From assembly GCF_000179575.2 (NCBI RefSeq), contig NC_015636.1:62001-126000 (forward strand): a stretch of 64,000 nucleotides of DNA, written 5' to 3'. Positions 48,654-59,266 of this stretch are shown piece by piece. The notes beneath the pieces are model-generated. The model searched no databases. It was not told where the DNA came from and saw only the letters and a list, made by a program, of their open reading frames with translations. This DNA comes from Methanothermococcus okinawensis IH1. GTDB lineage: Archaea; AGJL01; Methanococci; Methanococcales; Methanococcaceae. Each line of letters opens with the position of its first letter. Position 1 is the stretch's first letter. The position numbers and the translations under genes are program-made.

Positions 48654-49677
48654 CTAATTCATTTACTAATTTCTCCACTTCTTTTTCTTTCAATATTTTG
48701 CACATTGTCATGTAATTTAAACTGTCATCTAACATTTTTAAATATAGTTGCCTAAGTTTTTCGTCATCATTTAAATATTCGTTTATTAAGGAATTAAACT
48801 CTTTTAATTTTTCATTTTCAATAACTATCGATGAATTTTCTTTTAATTTATTAATAACAAAGTTTTTAATATTTTCAAAATTAATTTCTCCTGTATAGTC
48901 CTTAGATATTAAATAGGAAGATACAGCAGGTTCAAATGTATCTAATGCTATGGCTATAATATTATTTTTCATATTTGCATCCATCACATTTTGCTGAGCT
49001 CCGTATCTCATGGTTTTTAGATGGGATATTATTACATGAAGAAGACCCTCTGGGGTAATATCATAAAATGTTAAAAACTGTGGAAAATATGTTCCTGGTT
49101 TTATATATTGGATTTCATACAAACTCTGTCTTTGAGAACCTTTATCTTTATCCCACATTGTTCCTTCTTCACTTAATGCATTATGTGTAAGTTCTTCTGT
49201 TATTTCATCTTTATCTCTTATTGAATAAGCCCATTCATATATTGCCCTTGCAGGCAAGCCTGTGGAATCATTAGACTGAGTCACTGAATCACCAAATATT
49301 ATTGAATTTGGATTTGCCAGTTGTTTTGACTCTTTTATAAAATTATACTCTAATTCTGGATGAACTACTTTGTATTTTCTACATAATATCAATCCTGTAA
49401 GTTTTTCCTTAGATTTTAACTTTCTTGATGGAATAACCACAGGTTCTTTATTCCCTATGGATGTGCTTATAACCTCATCTGATTCGGTAGAACGGTTTAT
49501 GAAATATCCTGTGGTTTCTCTGATGGAAGCTACTTTTATTACATTTGGAGTTCTTTTATCAAATTTGTCTTGGAAATACTCTTCAGGGATTATAGAATAC
49601 ATTTTATTTCTAAACTCATCTACAATCTCTTTATTGTATGGGATGTTAAATTCAACAGTTTCTTTCTTTTTTGCCAT
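48646..49677 (-). CDS. csc2: Cas7-type effector Csc2
   Basis: 343 residues from ATG 49677, placed by GGTGATAAT directly upstream (the longer frame to 49710 is unlikely). Csc2 features: GYFINRSTESDEVISTS, LILCRKYKVVHPELEYNF, HNALSEEGTMWDKDKGSQRQ and LKTMRYGAQQNVMDANMKNN. Many copies coat the crRNA in the I-D effector. The frame is intact. Confidence 0.9.
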   Translation of the reverse strand: MAKKKETVEFNIPYNKEIVDEFRNKMYSIIPEEYFQDKFDKRTPNVIKVASIRETTGYFINRSTESDEVISTSIGNKEPVVIPSRKLKSKEKLTGLILCRKYKVVHPELEYNFIKESKQLANPNSIIFGDSVTQSNDSTGLPARAIYEWAYSIRDKDEITEELTHNALSEEGTMWDKDKGSQRQSLYEIQYIKPGTYFPQFLTFYDITPEGLLHVIISHLKTMRYGAQQNVMDANMKNNIIAIALDTFEPAVSSYLISKDYTGEINFENIKNFVINKLKENSSIVIENEKLKEFNSLINEYLNDDEKLRQLYLKMLDDSLNYMTMCKILKEKEVEKLVNELGV

Positions 49678-49757
49678 ATTATCACCATATAAATCGTTAT
49701 AAGCAAACATTTAACATTTAATAATATGTGATGTAGAAATAAATATGCAATAATGTA

Positions 49758-52307
49758 TTAGTTTTCGTTTTTAGAGTAATATTCATTTCTTTTTTCATCT
49801 GATTTTGTAGTATAGTATAATCCAAATCCATATGTCCAATATCTTTGTTCCTTTTTAGAAGGGATTTTTCCGTTCCAAATGCCCTCAAATAATTCATCGT
49901 ATAATATATCACAGAATTTCTCTATCAATTCTTTTTTGCTTGAATATGGATATTTTCGATAGAGCATCCCAGCCATTAATGATTTTATATTTTCCTTACT
50001 GTATCCTTTTTTTACGCCAGTTTTCAACACCTCCAAACTTTCTCTAATCATGGAAGTTTTAGAAGAAGCACTTTTTCTTGACCATTCTATTTCGGAAGCT
50101 ATATTTGCTAGTTTTTCTAGAATATTCATTTTTTCACCGCCAATTCGTTTTAAAACTGGATTTAATTCAATACCCCCCCTATTTATAAAGGATGTCGGAT
50201 GGTCTAATTTGAATAAATAGTAAAAAAATGCCAGAGGATTATCGGCATAATCATTAATAAGAGAAACTACAATATTTGCAGATTTAGAACTACCTTTTAG
50301 CGTATATCCTAATCTCCATAGCAAATCAAACTCTTTTTTTACATTTTCTATTTCATCGATTCTCACCCCATCCCATTTCAGTTTTTTGAATGATTTGGGA
50401 GCATAATCAAATGTTATAGTATATTTTTTTATTCTATCTGGATTAAATGGATAAGTTAAATAAATTTTAAAATCTGTATTATATACAAATTTCAATATAT
50501 TATTATAAAATCTTATAAAATCAATCTGATTTGATATATTTACAAAGCCCATTAAAAATGGGGTTAATTCCTCCTCACTTTTAACTCCAAATCCATATAC
50601 TATGGAATTTTTATAACCATCAATATCTTTTTTTAAGAAGTTTCCTAAATTCTCAGATATTTCTTCTACATATTTTGTTAATTTTTCATCGAGTATTGGA
50701 ACAAAGTAATCATAAGCGTCAATATATACCGCTTTAAGCTCCCCTATCTCTTTCTTTTTATGATTTTTACCAAAAATTAATTTTCTTAGAATGATTTCAA
50801 CTAAACATAAAGAACAAATATATTTTTTTTCATTTTTCAGTGAAACTACTACCCTATTAGTAAATCCTTGAGAACTAAATCCAAAACATAAGTTTTCTGT
50901 AGCCGTTGTTGTAGCTTTTTTACCACATAACGCACAAATATCCTTTTTTGAACCTATCTCGTAATTCAGATTGATATTTTTTCTTAAATTAGAATATTGT
51001 AATAATTCCAGAATAATTTCTTCTAAATTTATTTTCTCGTTTCTGTATCTTTCAGTTATCAATAAGATTAAATCAGTACCCAATTCGTCTTTTGGAATTT
51101 GTTCATTAGCTTTTTCTATTAATATTTGATAGGTAATAGCCCCCTTATGTTTTGGAATATATTTTTTCCTTAAATTTTCTTTTAGTTTTAAAAGTTCCTT
51201 TGAAGCTCCTTTTTTACTTATTAGTAATATCATTTTTAATAATACGAATCTTTCCAATTTTTCTCTATTTAATACTAAATCCTCAAATTTTTTTATTATT
51301 TCATCCCTAATTTCTTTATCGGTAGGTAATTTTGATATCAAGAATTTTCTATGATTTTCTTCTTTACTAATTAGCTCATTGATAAGATTTTCAATATTTT
51401 CTTTTGTAGGACTTACAAATCTAAAAACATCTAATTGAGCTTTTTGGTTGTCAATTGTGATAAGTTCTGATGAATATTTAATTATTACATTTTCTATTGC
51501 CTTTACTATTTCCTTTATTTTTTCATCTATTTTCAAATTTCCTTTATAAATAAATCCTCTTGGAGAAATAACATAACAATCCATAGTTTCTCTTAGTATC
51601 TCAATAACAAATCTTACTAAAACTTCATATGGAGTTTCATCAAAATAAATTATATTCACATCCACATACTCTTTTAATTTTTTCCATATTTTTAATAAAT
51701 CTCCATATTCATTTATTGGAATAGAGATAGAATCTGCTAAATGGATAATTTCAATTAAATCATCTTTTATTAATCTATCAATGCCTCGTCTTTCAGGTAA
51801 TTTTTCATCTGAAATTGTAAATCTTGTTCGTTCTTCTGTGGCCAATATAAGATATTTTATAATTTCTTTTTCTTCTTCATTTAGTTCAATTTCTAAATCC
51901 TTTAAATCATCTTTAAAATATTTCTCAACTGCTATTTTTAAATCAATTTCATTGTGTAGTTTATTTATGTCGTGAAATGTAAAAGCAATTAATAGGCACT
52001 TTAAAAGCATTTTTATGTCGTTATCTTCATTATCTTTATTTATTAATTCTCTATCTATCCACATATTCTCTAAAACTTTTAGTGAGGGAATTATTCCATT
52101 TAAAATATGCATGGGATAACTCATATCTGGTAAATCTAACGCATTTATCTCCCCTTTTTTAATTTTATGTTCAAAAGCTCTCCCTCCTTTTGCAGGATAT
52201 AATCTATATTTTTTAAATATTTTTATAAATACATTATTAAAATAAGATTTCGATTCCCTCTTAAAAACCTTTGATTTGAATATATCATTTGATTTTATTT
52301 TTATCAT
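49758..52307 (-). CDS. cas10d: Large effector subunit Cas10d (Csc3) with HD domain
   Basis: 849 residues from ATG 52307 after GGGTGGCACG. The N-terminal HD-type motif is LLIAFTFHDINKLHN (~residue 107), with a preceding histidine (MSYPMHILNG) and a later aspartate (IEIIHLADSIS), which would make the DNA-cleaving nuclease of type I-D. A zinc finger follows at ~467-510 (CALCGKKATT ... CSLCL). No GGDD polymerase motif is seen, as expected for Cas10d. It contains no GAGCTC over 2.5 kb. First gene of the cas operon. Confidence 0.9.
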   Translation of the reverse strand: MIKIKSNDIFKSKVFKRESKSYFNNVFIKIFKKYRLYPAKGGRAFEHKIKKGEINALDLPDMSYPMHILNGIIPSLKVLENMWIDRELINKDNEDNDIKMLLKCLLIAFTFHDINKLHNEIDLKIAVEKYFKDDLKDLEIELNEEEKEIIKYLILATEERTRFTISDEKLPERRGIDRLIKDDLIEIIHLADSISIPINEYGDLLKIWKKLKEYVDVNIIYFDETPYEVLVRFVIEILRETMDCYVISPRGFIYKGNLKIDEKIKEIVKAIENVIIKYSSELITIDNQKAQLDVFRFVSPTKENIENLINELISKEENHRKFLISKLPTDKEIRDEIIKKFEDLVLNREKLERFVLLKMILLISKKGASKELLKLKENLRKKYIPKHKGAITYQILIEKANEQIPKDELGTDLILLITERYRNEKINLEEIILELLQYSNLRKNINLNYEIGSKKDICALCGKKATTTATENLCFGFSSQGFTNRVVVSLKNEKKYICSLCLVEIILRKLIFGKNHKKKEIGELKAVYIDAYDYFVPILDEKLTKYVEEISENLGNFLKKDIDGYKNSIVYGFGVKSEEELTPFLMGFVNISNQIDFIRFYNNILKFVYNTDFKIYLTYPFNPDRIKKYTITFDYAPKSFKKLKWDGVRIDEIENVKKEFDLLWRLGYTLKGSSKSANIVVSLINDYADNPLAFFYYLFKLDHPTSFINRGGIELNPVLKRIGGEKMNILEKLANIASEIEWSRKSASSKTSMIRESLEVLKTGVKKGYSKENIKSLMAGMLYRKYPYSSKKELIEKFCDILYDELFEGIWNGKIPSKKEQRYWTYGFGLYYTTKSDEKRNEYYSKNEN

Positions 52308-52520
52308 CGTGCCACCCAAAACTTAAAAACTTTAATATATATTGGGTTAATTATAATATATAAATATAACCATTAACTAAAATAGTTAGGTATTATGGTA
52401 ATTACATTAAATTAAACGAATAAAAGGAAAAAAAGAATTATCTATATTATTTTAACTATTCTTTTTATTTTATTTTTAATTATGGTTTTATTACTAACTT
52501 TATTAGTATTGTAAATCTTT

Positions 52521-53168
52521 TTAGTTATTTATTCTCTCTGCTATTACAGTTTTTCCTGCATATACCCTTTCATTTTTCTTTACTTTTAGAATGTATTTTC
52601 CTTTTGGAAGTATTAGTGCTGTTTGGGAGCCTAAATTTATACGACCTATCCTCTGACCCATGGCTACATAATCCCCAACATTAACATTACAAATCGTTCT
52701 TCTTGCTAAAATACCAGCAACTTGAATAACACCGATATAATCGCTACCATTTTTAATAATAATTATATTTCGCTCATTTTTTTTAGTCAAATCCCCCATA
52801 AACGCAGGATAAAATCCACCATCTATATGTTTTGTATATACTACCTCGCCACCCACAGGAGCTCTATTGACATGCACATCAAACGGTGACATAAATATTC
52901 CAATAACATAGGAACCGTTTTTGTAATAGTTGTTGATGTCTTTTAAGATGTATTTATTCCCATCCTTGTAAATCTCCGGAATGCCATTGTATTCTTTTAT
53001 ATACAATATATTTCCATCTGCTGGGGAGAGACATAGATTATTGCCATTAGGTATGGTTCTGTCAGGGTCTCTATAAAAATAAACTGTAAATAACAAAATT
53101 GAACACACCCCAACAGCAAAAAGCTTTTGATAAGTTTTAATTTTTTTAGTTTTCAATAAAATCACCAT
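52521..53168 (-). CDS. asd: Archaetidylserine decarboxylase
   Basis: 215 residues. One hydrophobic helix at ~12-28 (FAVGVCSILLFTVYFYRDPD) and the RDPDR segment are typical; SPADGNILYIKEY, FMSPFDVHVNRAPVGGEVVY and INLGSQTALILPKG follow. Self-cleavage at Gly-Ser in LGS yields the pyruvoyl cofactor. It decarboxylates archaetidylserine to archaetidylethanolamine in the membrane. Clearly intact. Confidence 0.88.
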   Translation of the reverse strand: MVILLKTKKIKTYQKLFAVGVCSILLFTVYFYRDPDRTIPNGNNLCLSPADGNILYIKEYNGIPEIYKDGNKYILKDINNYYKNGSYVIGIFMSPFDVHVNRAPVGGEVVYTKHIDGGFYPAFMGDLTKKNERNIIIIKNGSDYIGVIQVAGILARRTICNVNVGDYVAMGQRIGRINLGSQTALILPKGKYILKVKKNERVYAGKTVIAERINN

Positions 53169-53298
53169 AAAATAAAATTTAAAAAAAATAATAAAAAATA
53201 AAAAATTGATATAAAATATAAACCCTTAAATTAGTCATTTATTTATTTTTTAGTCATATCAATCCATAATTAGTAATTATTATATAATTATTTATTAG

Positions 53299-53805
53299 TT
53301 ATTCATTAGCAGATAATTTCTTTTTTAAATGAGGCATTAATCCACCATCATTTAAAATTTCCATCATAAAATCTGGAAGTTTTTGACCTTTCAACTCTTC
53401 CCCTGTTGTAAGGTTTGTTATTGTTCCATTGTCCATATCTACTCTTAGAATATCTCCTTCTTTAACATGTTTTGTAATGTCTTTACATTCCAACAGTGGA
53501 AGACCGATATTTATGGAGTTTCTATAAAATATCCTTGCAAAACTTTCAGCAATTACCAACGATATGCCTAATCCTTTTAATCCCATAGGAGCATGTTCTC
53601 TTGAACTTCCAGAACCAAAATTTTTTCCGCCTACAATAATATCTCCTTTATTTGCTTTTTCTGGAAATTCTGGGTCTATTCCAGTCATTGCATACCTTGC
53701 CAGTTCTTCTTCTGTGGTATATATTAAATATCTTGCAGGAAGGATAGCATCTGTATCGACATTATCTCCAAAAACCCACGCTTTACCTTCTATTATTTTT
53801 TCCAC
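53299..53805 (-). CDS. leuD: 3-isopropylmalate dehydratase small subunit (LeuD-type)
   Basis: 168 residues of the swivelling aconitase domain: VFGDNVDTDAILPARYL, IIVGGKNFGSGSSREHAP (substrate phosphate/carboxylate loop), VIAESFARIFYRN. The loop after the start reads YLIY; methanogen IPM isomerases have YLVY there, while homoaconitases have YLRT, so leucine synthesis is favoured. The large subunit fragment at the start of this window is not adjacent. Start ATG 53805 follows GGTGGTAAT. Confidence 0.85.
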   Translation of the reverse strand: MEKIIEGKAWVFGDNVDTDAILPARYLIYTTEEELARYAMTGIDPEFPEKANKGDIIVGGKNFGSGSSREHAPMGLKGLGISLVIAESFARIFYRNSINIGLPLLECKDITKHVKEGDILRVDMDNGTITNLTTGEELKGQKLPDFMMEILNDGGLMPHLKKKLSANE

Positions 53806-53945
53806 ATTACCACCATCAAATTTTTATTTATCAGTTATGTATTTTTATTTCATTATAATTTTTAATTTATTTTATTAATTTTATTATTTTATATTATATT
53901 TTATTTTATAAATTCATTTTTTATTTTTATCATATATTTTTTATA

Positions 53946-55163
53946 TTATTCTTCGTTTATTATACTGTGAAGGACATCCATATCGCATTCAATTTCAATA
54001 GGTCTTTCGCTTGCTCTTATTGCAGCATCAGGGTCTTTTAACCCATGTCCTGTTGTAATACATACGATTTTTTCATCCCTATCGATAGCATCCATTTCAA
54101 TTAATTTTATAAGTCCTGCTATTGATGCTGCCGATGCCGGTTCAACGAATATTCCTTCTTTTCTTGCAAGAAGTTTCTGAGCTTCTACTATCTCTTCATC
54201 AGTTACACTTTCTGCAAGACCTCCTGATGAATATATTGCATCGAGTGCTTTTGGATAATTTACAGGATTTCCTATTCTTATGGCGGTTGCTATTGTTTCA
54301 GGATGCTTTTCTGGGACTATGGTTTTCTGTCCTTTTTTAAATGCTTCAACTATTGGCTTTGCACCTTCGGCTTGAATACCTGTCATTTTTGGAAGTTTAT
54401 CAGTTATGCCTGTTTCCTTAAATTCTTTAAATCCTTTCCATATTGCACTTATATTCCCTGCATTTCCTACTGGAAGTATAACTCTGTCGGGAACTTCCCA
54501 ATTAAGTTGGTCACAAATTTCGAACCCTATGGTTTTCTGCCCTTCCAATCTGAATGGATTTACCGAGTTTAATAAATACAATTTTCCTTCTTCGGCAAGT
54601 TTTCTTACCATCAATAAGGCATCATCAAAATTTCCATTTATTTGGATAACTTTTGCACCATAAAACATAGCCTGTGCTAATTTTCCAAGTGCAACATTTC
54701 CACTTGGCAACAACACAATACATTTTTTATTGGACCTTGCAGAATATGCTGCAAGTGATGCAGAGGTATTTCCTGTGGAGGCACATCCAACAATATTCAC
54801 TCCCAATTCGTTTGCCCTAGTAACGCCCATTGTCATGCCTCTATCTTTAAAACTACCTGTTGGGTTAGCCCCTTCATTTTTCACATAGAGCTCCTTCAAG
54901 CCGAGCTCCTTGGCAAGGTTATCACATTTATATAATGGAGTCCCTCCTTCATGAAGCGTAACTATTTTTTTTGGGTCTTTTACTGGAAGATAGTCTAAAT
55001 ATCTCCAAACTCCAATTTCTCTTTTTCTTAGGCTTTCTTTGGATACCTTTTCTTTTATGGATTCATAGTCGTATTTAATTTCTAATAATCCTCCACATTC
55101 GCATGTATATCTTATATCGTCTATATCATATTCTTTTCCACATACTATACATTTTTGAATCAT
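53946..55163 (-). CDS. thrC: Threonine synthase
   Basis: 405 residues. The N-terminal zinc ribbon CIVCGKEYDI...CECGG (~5-25) is characteristic of the archaeal enzyme. EGANPTGSFKDRGMT has the PLP lysine, CASTGNTSASLAAYSA and LPVGNAGNISAIWKG bind cofactor, and TTGHGLKDPDA is near the end. It converts O-phosphohomoserine to threonine. Transcribed alone. Confidence 0.95.
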   Translation of the reverse strand: MIQKCIVCGKEYDIDDIRYTCECGGLLEIKYDYESIKEKVSKESLRKREIGVWRYLDYLPVKDPKKIVTLHEGGTPLYKCDNLAKELGLKELYVKNEGANPTGSFKDRGMTMGVTRANELGVNIVGCASTGNTSASLAAYSARSNKKCIVLLPSGNVALGKLAQAMFYGAKVIQINGNFDDALLMVRKLAEEGKLYLLNSVNPFRLEGQKTIGFEICDQLNWEVPDRVILPVGNAGNISAIWKGFKEFKETGITDKLPKMTGIQAEGAKPIVEAFKKGQKTIVPEKHPETIATAIRIGNPVNYPKALDAIYSSGGLAESVTDEEIVEAQKLLARKEGIFVEPASAASIAGLIKLIEMDAIDRDEKIVCITTGHGLKDPDAAIRASERPIEIECDMDVLHSIINEE

Positions 55164-55609
55164 TTTTTCATCATCCTTTTAATTTTATTCCATATTTATA
55201 TTATCTTATTTTAGTTTTAGTTATAAGCTATTATTTTCATTTTTATTATTTATTTAATTATAATTTAATTTTAATTTTTATTACATTTAAATTTTATTTA
55301 TTTTATTTATTTTTTTTATTTATATTTCTAATATTTATTTTTATATCTTCTTTATATTATTTTATATCTTTTTATTATATATCACTATCTTAAATCACTT
55401 TAAGAGAATGTATTAAATAATTTTTTTATATAATATTTATCAATATGTAGTAAGGAATATATATAAAACAGATTATATTTACAATAATTTATAAAGTTTA
55501 TTTAAGTATTTAGTAAGATACAATAGGAAATATGTTCTAAAAGCGAAATATAATAATATAACAGTATAATAATATAATAATACATAAATTCAAACTAAAC
55601 GGTGACATT
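55164..55609. other. AT-rich intergenic region thrC / rpa
   Basis: 446 bases, among the most AT-rich of the window, lying between divergent genes. It contains promoter-like A/T tracts for both sides (for example ATATATAAAA near 55460). I found no ORF, RNA gene or repeat. Confidence 0.4.
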
Positions 55610-57535
55610 ATGGATATTGAAAAATTAAAACAAAAAATATTAACAAAAATGTCTGAAAAAGAACTTGAAACTAAAATTAATAATATAATAAAGGAAAACT
55701 CAGGACTGATAGATGAAAAAGCAGCAATTTCAATAATTGCAAACGACTTAGGTATATCTATGGATTATGACGATAACGAAGAATATGGATTTTCTATTAA
55801 AGATATAGCCGAAGGTCAAAGAAATGTTGAAATAACTGGAAAAATTATGGATATTTCTGATGTAAGGGAATTTAGCAGAAAAGACGGTACAAAAGGTAAA
55901 GTAAGGAGTATAATTGTTGCAGATAATACAGGTTCTATTAGATTAACATTGTGGAATGATAAAGCAGATTTGGTAAATAATCTAAAAAAAGGAGATGTTG
56001 TTGAGATAACAAACGCATTTTCAAGAAAATGGAACAATAAAATTGAATTAAACAGCGGTTCTGATTTAACTATTACAAAAATAGAGAATTATGATGAATC
56101 CAAATATCCGGTTGTTAAGGAATGCTATAATATATCCGAGCTCACACCAAATATGCCTGCTACAATAAGGGGGGAAATTATAGCATCCTATGATAAGAGA
56201 GAATTTCCAAGAAAAGATGGAACCACTGGAAGAGTAAAATCATTTATATTAAAAGATGATACTGGAACAATAAGGGGCACTCTTTGGGATGATTTAGCAG
56301 AAATTGAGATAAATAAAGGAGATATTGTTGAGATAAAAGGTTATGTAAAGGAAGGACTAAGGGGACTTGATATAAATGTTAATACCCTAAATATATTAAA
56401 TAAAGGCGAAGTTGCAGAGGTTCCAGAGGTAAATATATCGGAGCTCCCAAAATATAAGGATGACATTGTGCATGTAAAAGGTAGGATTACCAATATTTCA
56501 AATCCAAGGATGGTTAAATTTGACGATAGAGAGGTAGAGGTTAGAGAGATTTATTTAATGGATAATACGGGAAGTGTTAGAATATCATTTTGGGGAAATA
56601 ATATCAATGCTTTAAATGATATAACCGAGGGAGATGCTGTAAAAATCACAAACTGCAAGGTTAAATCCTACAATGATTTTGAAGGGAACGAAATAATATC
56701 ATTGTCTGCCCAATCCAATTCTCAAATAATAAAAGATGACTCTATCGGAGCTCCAAAATATACTGAAAACCTGATAAAAATAAATGATATTTATAACTTA
56801 GATGAGAAATCAAAAAACGACATTACCACAGTAGGAAGGGTATTAACCATATACGACATTAATGAATTTGAAAGAAGCGATGGAACAACAGGAAAGGTAA
56901 GAAATATAATAATAGAGGATGAAACTGGAAAAATTAGAGTGGTGTTGTGGGATAAAGATGCCGAGCTCGATATAAAGGAAGGAGATATTGTAAAGATAGT
57001 TCATGGATACGCAAAGGATAACGGGGAATTTGTAGATTTAAATATAGGTAGATTTGGAAGGATTATTGTTAATCCAGAAGGTGTATCTGTAAAAATAAAT
57101 AGAAAATTTATAAAAGAGCTTGAAGAAGGAGAAACCGCTGAAATTAGAGGAACAGTGGTAGATTATAGAAAACAGGATTTAATATTACATTTATGTCCAA
57201 ATTGCAATAAGAGGGCTGTTTTAAGTGAAGGAAAATATATCTGTGAGGAATGTGGAGAAGTTGAACCAAGGGAAGTTGCAGTGGCTACATTAACCGTAGA
57301 TGACGGCACGGGCAACATTACCTGTAAATTATTCGGTAAAACTGTGGAAAAAATCACTGAAACTCCAATGGATAAATTGAAAGGGGCTAATTTAGATATA
57401 TTAAATAAATTACTTGGTGAAGAATTTATATTTAATGGTTTGGTGAATAAAAGATTAGAAGACCTTGAATTCTCAGTAAAAAGCGTAAGAAAATTAGATT
57501 TAGATAAAGAAATTGAATTATTGTCTAATTTATAA
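55610..57535 (+). CDS. rpa: Single-stranded DNA-binding protein RPA (multi-OB)
   Basis: 641 residues. At least four OB folds repeat the pattern REFxRKDGTxGKVRSxxxxDxTGxxRxxLWxD: ~72-160, ~170-255, ~265-365 and ~395-490; a fifth OB-like part (~500-600) includes a zinc finger CPNCNKRAVLSEGKYICEECG. This is the single-subunit RPA typical of Methanococcales (M. jannaschii RPA has the same layout). It coats ssDNA in replication and repair. The repeated OB units show clear internal homology at protein level. Thymidylate kinase follows. Confidence 0.93.
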   Translation: MDIEKLKQKILTKMSEKELETKINNIIKENSGLIDEKAAISIIANDLGISMDYDDNEEYGFSIKDIAEGQRNVEITGKIMDISDVREFSRKDGTKGKVRSIIVADNTGSIRLTLWNDKADLVNNLKKGDVVEITNAFSRKWNNKIELNSGSDLTITKIENYDESKYPVVKECYNISELTPNMPATIRGEIIASYDKREFPRKDGTTGRVKSFILKDDTGTIRGTLWDDLAEIEINKGDIVEIKGYVKEGLRGLDINVNTLNILNKGEVAEVPEVNISELPKYKDDIVHVKGRITNISNPRMVKFDDREVEVREIYLMDNTGSVRISFWGNNINALNDITEGDAVKITNCKVKSYNDFEGNEIISLSAQSNSQIIKDDSIGAPKYTENLIKINDIYNLDEKSKNDITTVGRVLTIYDINEFERSDGTTGKVRNIIIEDETGKIRVVLWDKDAELDIKEGDIVKIVHGYAKDNGEFVDLNIGRFGRIIVNPEGVSVKINRKFIKELEEGETAEIRGTVVDYRKQDLILHLCPNCNKRAVLSEGKYICEECGEVEPREVAVATLTVDDGTGNITCKLFGKTVEKITETPMDKLKGANLDILNKLLGEEFIFNGLVNKRLEDLEFSVKSVRKLDLDKEIELLSNL

Positions 57536-57588
57536 ATTAATTTTCTATATATGTTTATTTTATGAATTATTTTTCTTTGGTGGAATAG

Positions 57589-58176
57589 ATGGCTAATAAA
57601 TTTATAGTGTTCGAGGGCATAGATGGTAGTGGCAAAACCACCCAATCAAAACTACTTGCTGAAAAAATAAATGGAAAATATACCTGTGAGCCTACAAATG
57701 GGGATATTGGAAAGCTTATAAGAGATATATTAAGTGGTAAAAAATGCGAAAAAGAAACACTTGCATTACTTTTTGCAGCAGATAGAGTTGAGCATGTGGT
57801 GGATATAGAACAGCATTTAAAAAAAACCCATATTGTTTGCGATAGGTATGTTTATTCTTCAATGGTTTATCAGGCTATTCAAGGTATTGACTTAAATTTT
57901 ATTATGAATATTAACCAATTTGCAAAAAAACCAGATATTTTAATATTTTTGGATGTGGATGTTGAAGAATCATTTAAAAGAATGAATGGTAAAAATAAAG
58001 AGATATTTGAAAATAAAGAAATGCTGAATAAGGTAAGAGCTAAATACTACGAAATTATTAAAAAAAGACTATTTGAACCAAAATATGGTTATATCAAAAT
58101 AAATACCACTGGAAAATCTATTGAAGAGGTGCATGACAATATATTGACTGAGCTCAGGGAAAAAAATATATTTTAA
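57589..58176 (+). CDS. tmk: Thymidylate kinase
   Basis: 195 residues. [19 protein letters not shown] is the P-loop, [13 protein letters not shown] the DRY motif, and [16 protein letters not shown] follows. It phosphorylates dTMP to dTDP. GGTGGAATAG precedes ATG 57589, 53 bases after rpa, so both DNA-replication genes may share a transcript. Confidence 0.95.
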   Translation: MANKFIVFEGIDGSGKTTQSKLLAEKINGKYTCEPTNGDIGKLIRDILSGKKCEKETLALLFAADRVEHVVDIEQHLKKTHIVCDRYVYSSMVYQAIQGIDLNFIMNINQFAKKPDILIFLDVDVEESFKRMNGKNKEIFENKEMLNKVRAKYYEIIKKRLFEPKYGYIKINTTGKSIEEVHDNILTELREKNIF

Positions 58177-58204
58177 GAACTATATATTTTAATATCATAT
58201 TTTA

Positions 58205-58948
58205 TTACATTAACTCAAAGAGCTCTCCAAGTGTAACTTTTTTATCGGTTTTAACCAGTTTAGGTATTTTTCCAATTTTGCCTGCATATTCTCCAACAAC
58301 TACAAAAACTCCATCTAAATAATCAATATCTTCTGCCTTTTCCAGACATTTATTAATGGCTTCATCGGGAGCTCCGGTGGCAAAGTTTCCTATGCTTGTA
58401 GCTGCGGCATCTGCTATACTGCTCTCATCTGCAAAAACCACCACTGCATCGGCATTTCCAAGACTTACAGAATGTCCAACAGTTCCCGAGGATGTGCAGA
58501 TTCCATATCCATTCAAGGCTTTATCTTTTTTTATCTCAAATCCAATCTGACCAGATAATGAAGAGGTTCCAGCATATAATCCAACTATAATATTTCTTTC
58601 AGTTCTTAGGGCTATATCCCCACCATTTTCTGATATTATATTTTTGCATCCATATTTTATAGCATTTTCAACTACCATCTGACTTATAGTTCCTGCAACG
58701 GATGCCATAGGACCAACATCGGCATTTTCGCCTGCTCTTGCCATTATTTTAACTATTTTAGGTGCATCAACACCAACACTTATAGGAACATAGCTTGTTA
58801 AAAATTCGGGATGCTTTAATATATAATTTTCAAGATTTATTCGTTCATTTATAATGGTATTTTTTGCAAGTTTTATAAATTTTTCTGAGTCTGTTTTTAA
58901 AGTAATATGTGTTTCTTTTATTGAAATCCTTTTATTTACCAAGAACAT
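58205..58948 (-). CDS. UPF0280 family protein (ApbE-like fold)
   Basis: 247 residues: RISIKETHITLKTDSEKFIK, ARAGENADVGPMASVAGTIS, IISENGGDIALRT, GYGICTSSGTVGHSVSLGNADAVVVF and GDIALRTERN. These match UPF0280, distantly similar to the flavin transferase ApbE. It is common in methanogens. The function is unknown; cofactor attachment is an inference from the fold. Converges with tmk. Confidence 0.85.
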   Translation of the reverse strand: MFLVNKRISIKETHITLKTDSEKFIKLAKNTIINERINLENYILKHPEFLTSYVPISVGVDAPKIVKIMARAGENADVGPMASVAGTISQMVVENAIKYGCKNIISENGGDIALRTERNIIVGLYAGTSSLSGQIGFEIKKDKALNGYGICTSSGTVGHSVSLGNADAVVVFADESSIADAAATSIGNFATGAPDEAINKCLEKAEDIDYLDGVFVVVGEYAGKIGKIPKLVKTDKKVTLGELFELM

Positions 58949-59266
58949 AACCTGATGACACCTTATTATTTATGTATCTTAATTAAAATTTATTTTTAAT
59001 TATTATTATTTTAATTATTATCTTAATTATTATTTTTATGTTTATTCATCATTTTTTATTTTTTATATTTATTTTATTTGGTATTTTACTATACATTATA
59101 TTATTATTTCCTCAAATGGTAGGATATTAAATTTATCAAAATAATAATGTATATATAATACTATTAATTTATTTAGTAATAATATAATATTATTTAGAAA
59201 TGTATTCATAAAAATGTGGATTATTTCTTTTTAGAAGTATTAACGATATTATAAATTGGTGATTAT
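58949..59266. other. AT-rich intergenic region UPF0280 / nikR-like
   Basis: 318 bases between divergent genes with no ORF, repeat or RNA structure recognised beyond promoter-like A/T tracts. Confidence 0.4.

Noticed and set aside
55103-55393. 96-residue plus frame of Phe/Tyr/Ile/Leu in the thrC-rpa gap
   Set aside because: Pure T-rich composition; no ribosome binding site, no conserved motif; overlaps the thrC 5' end.
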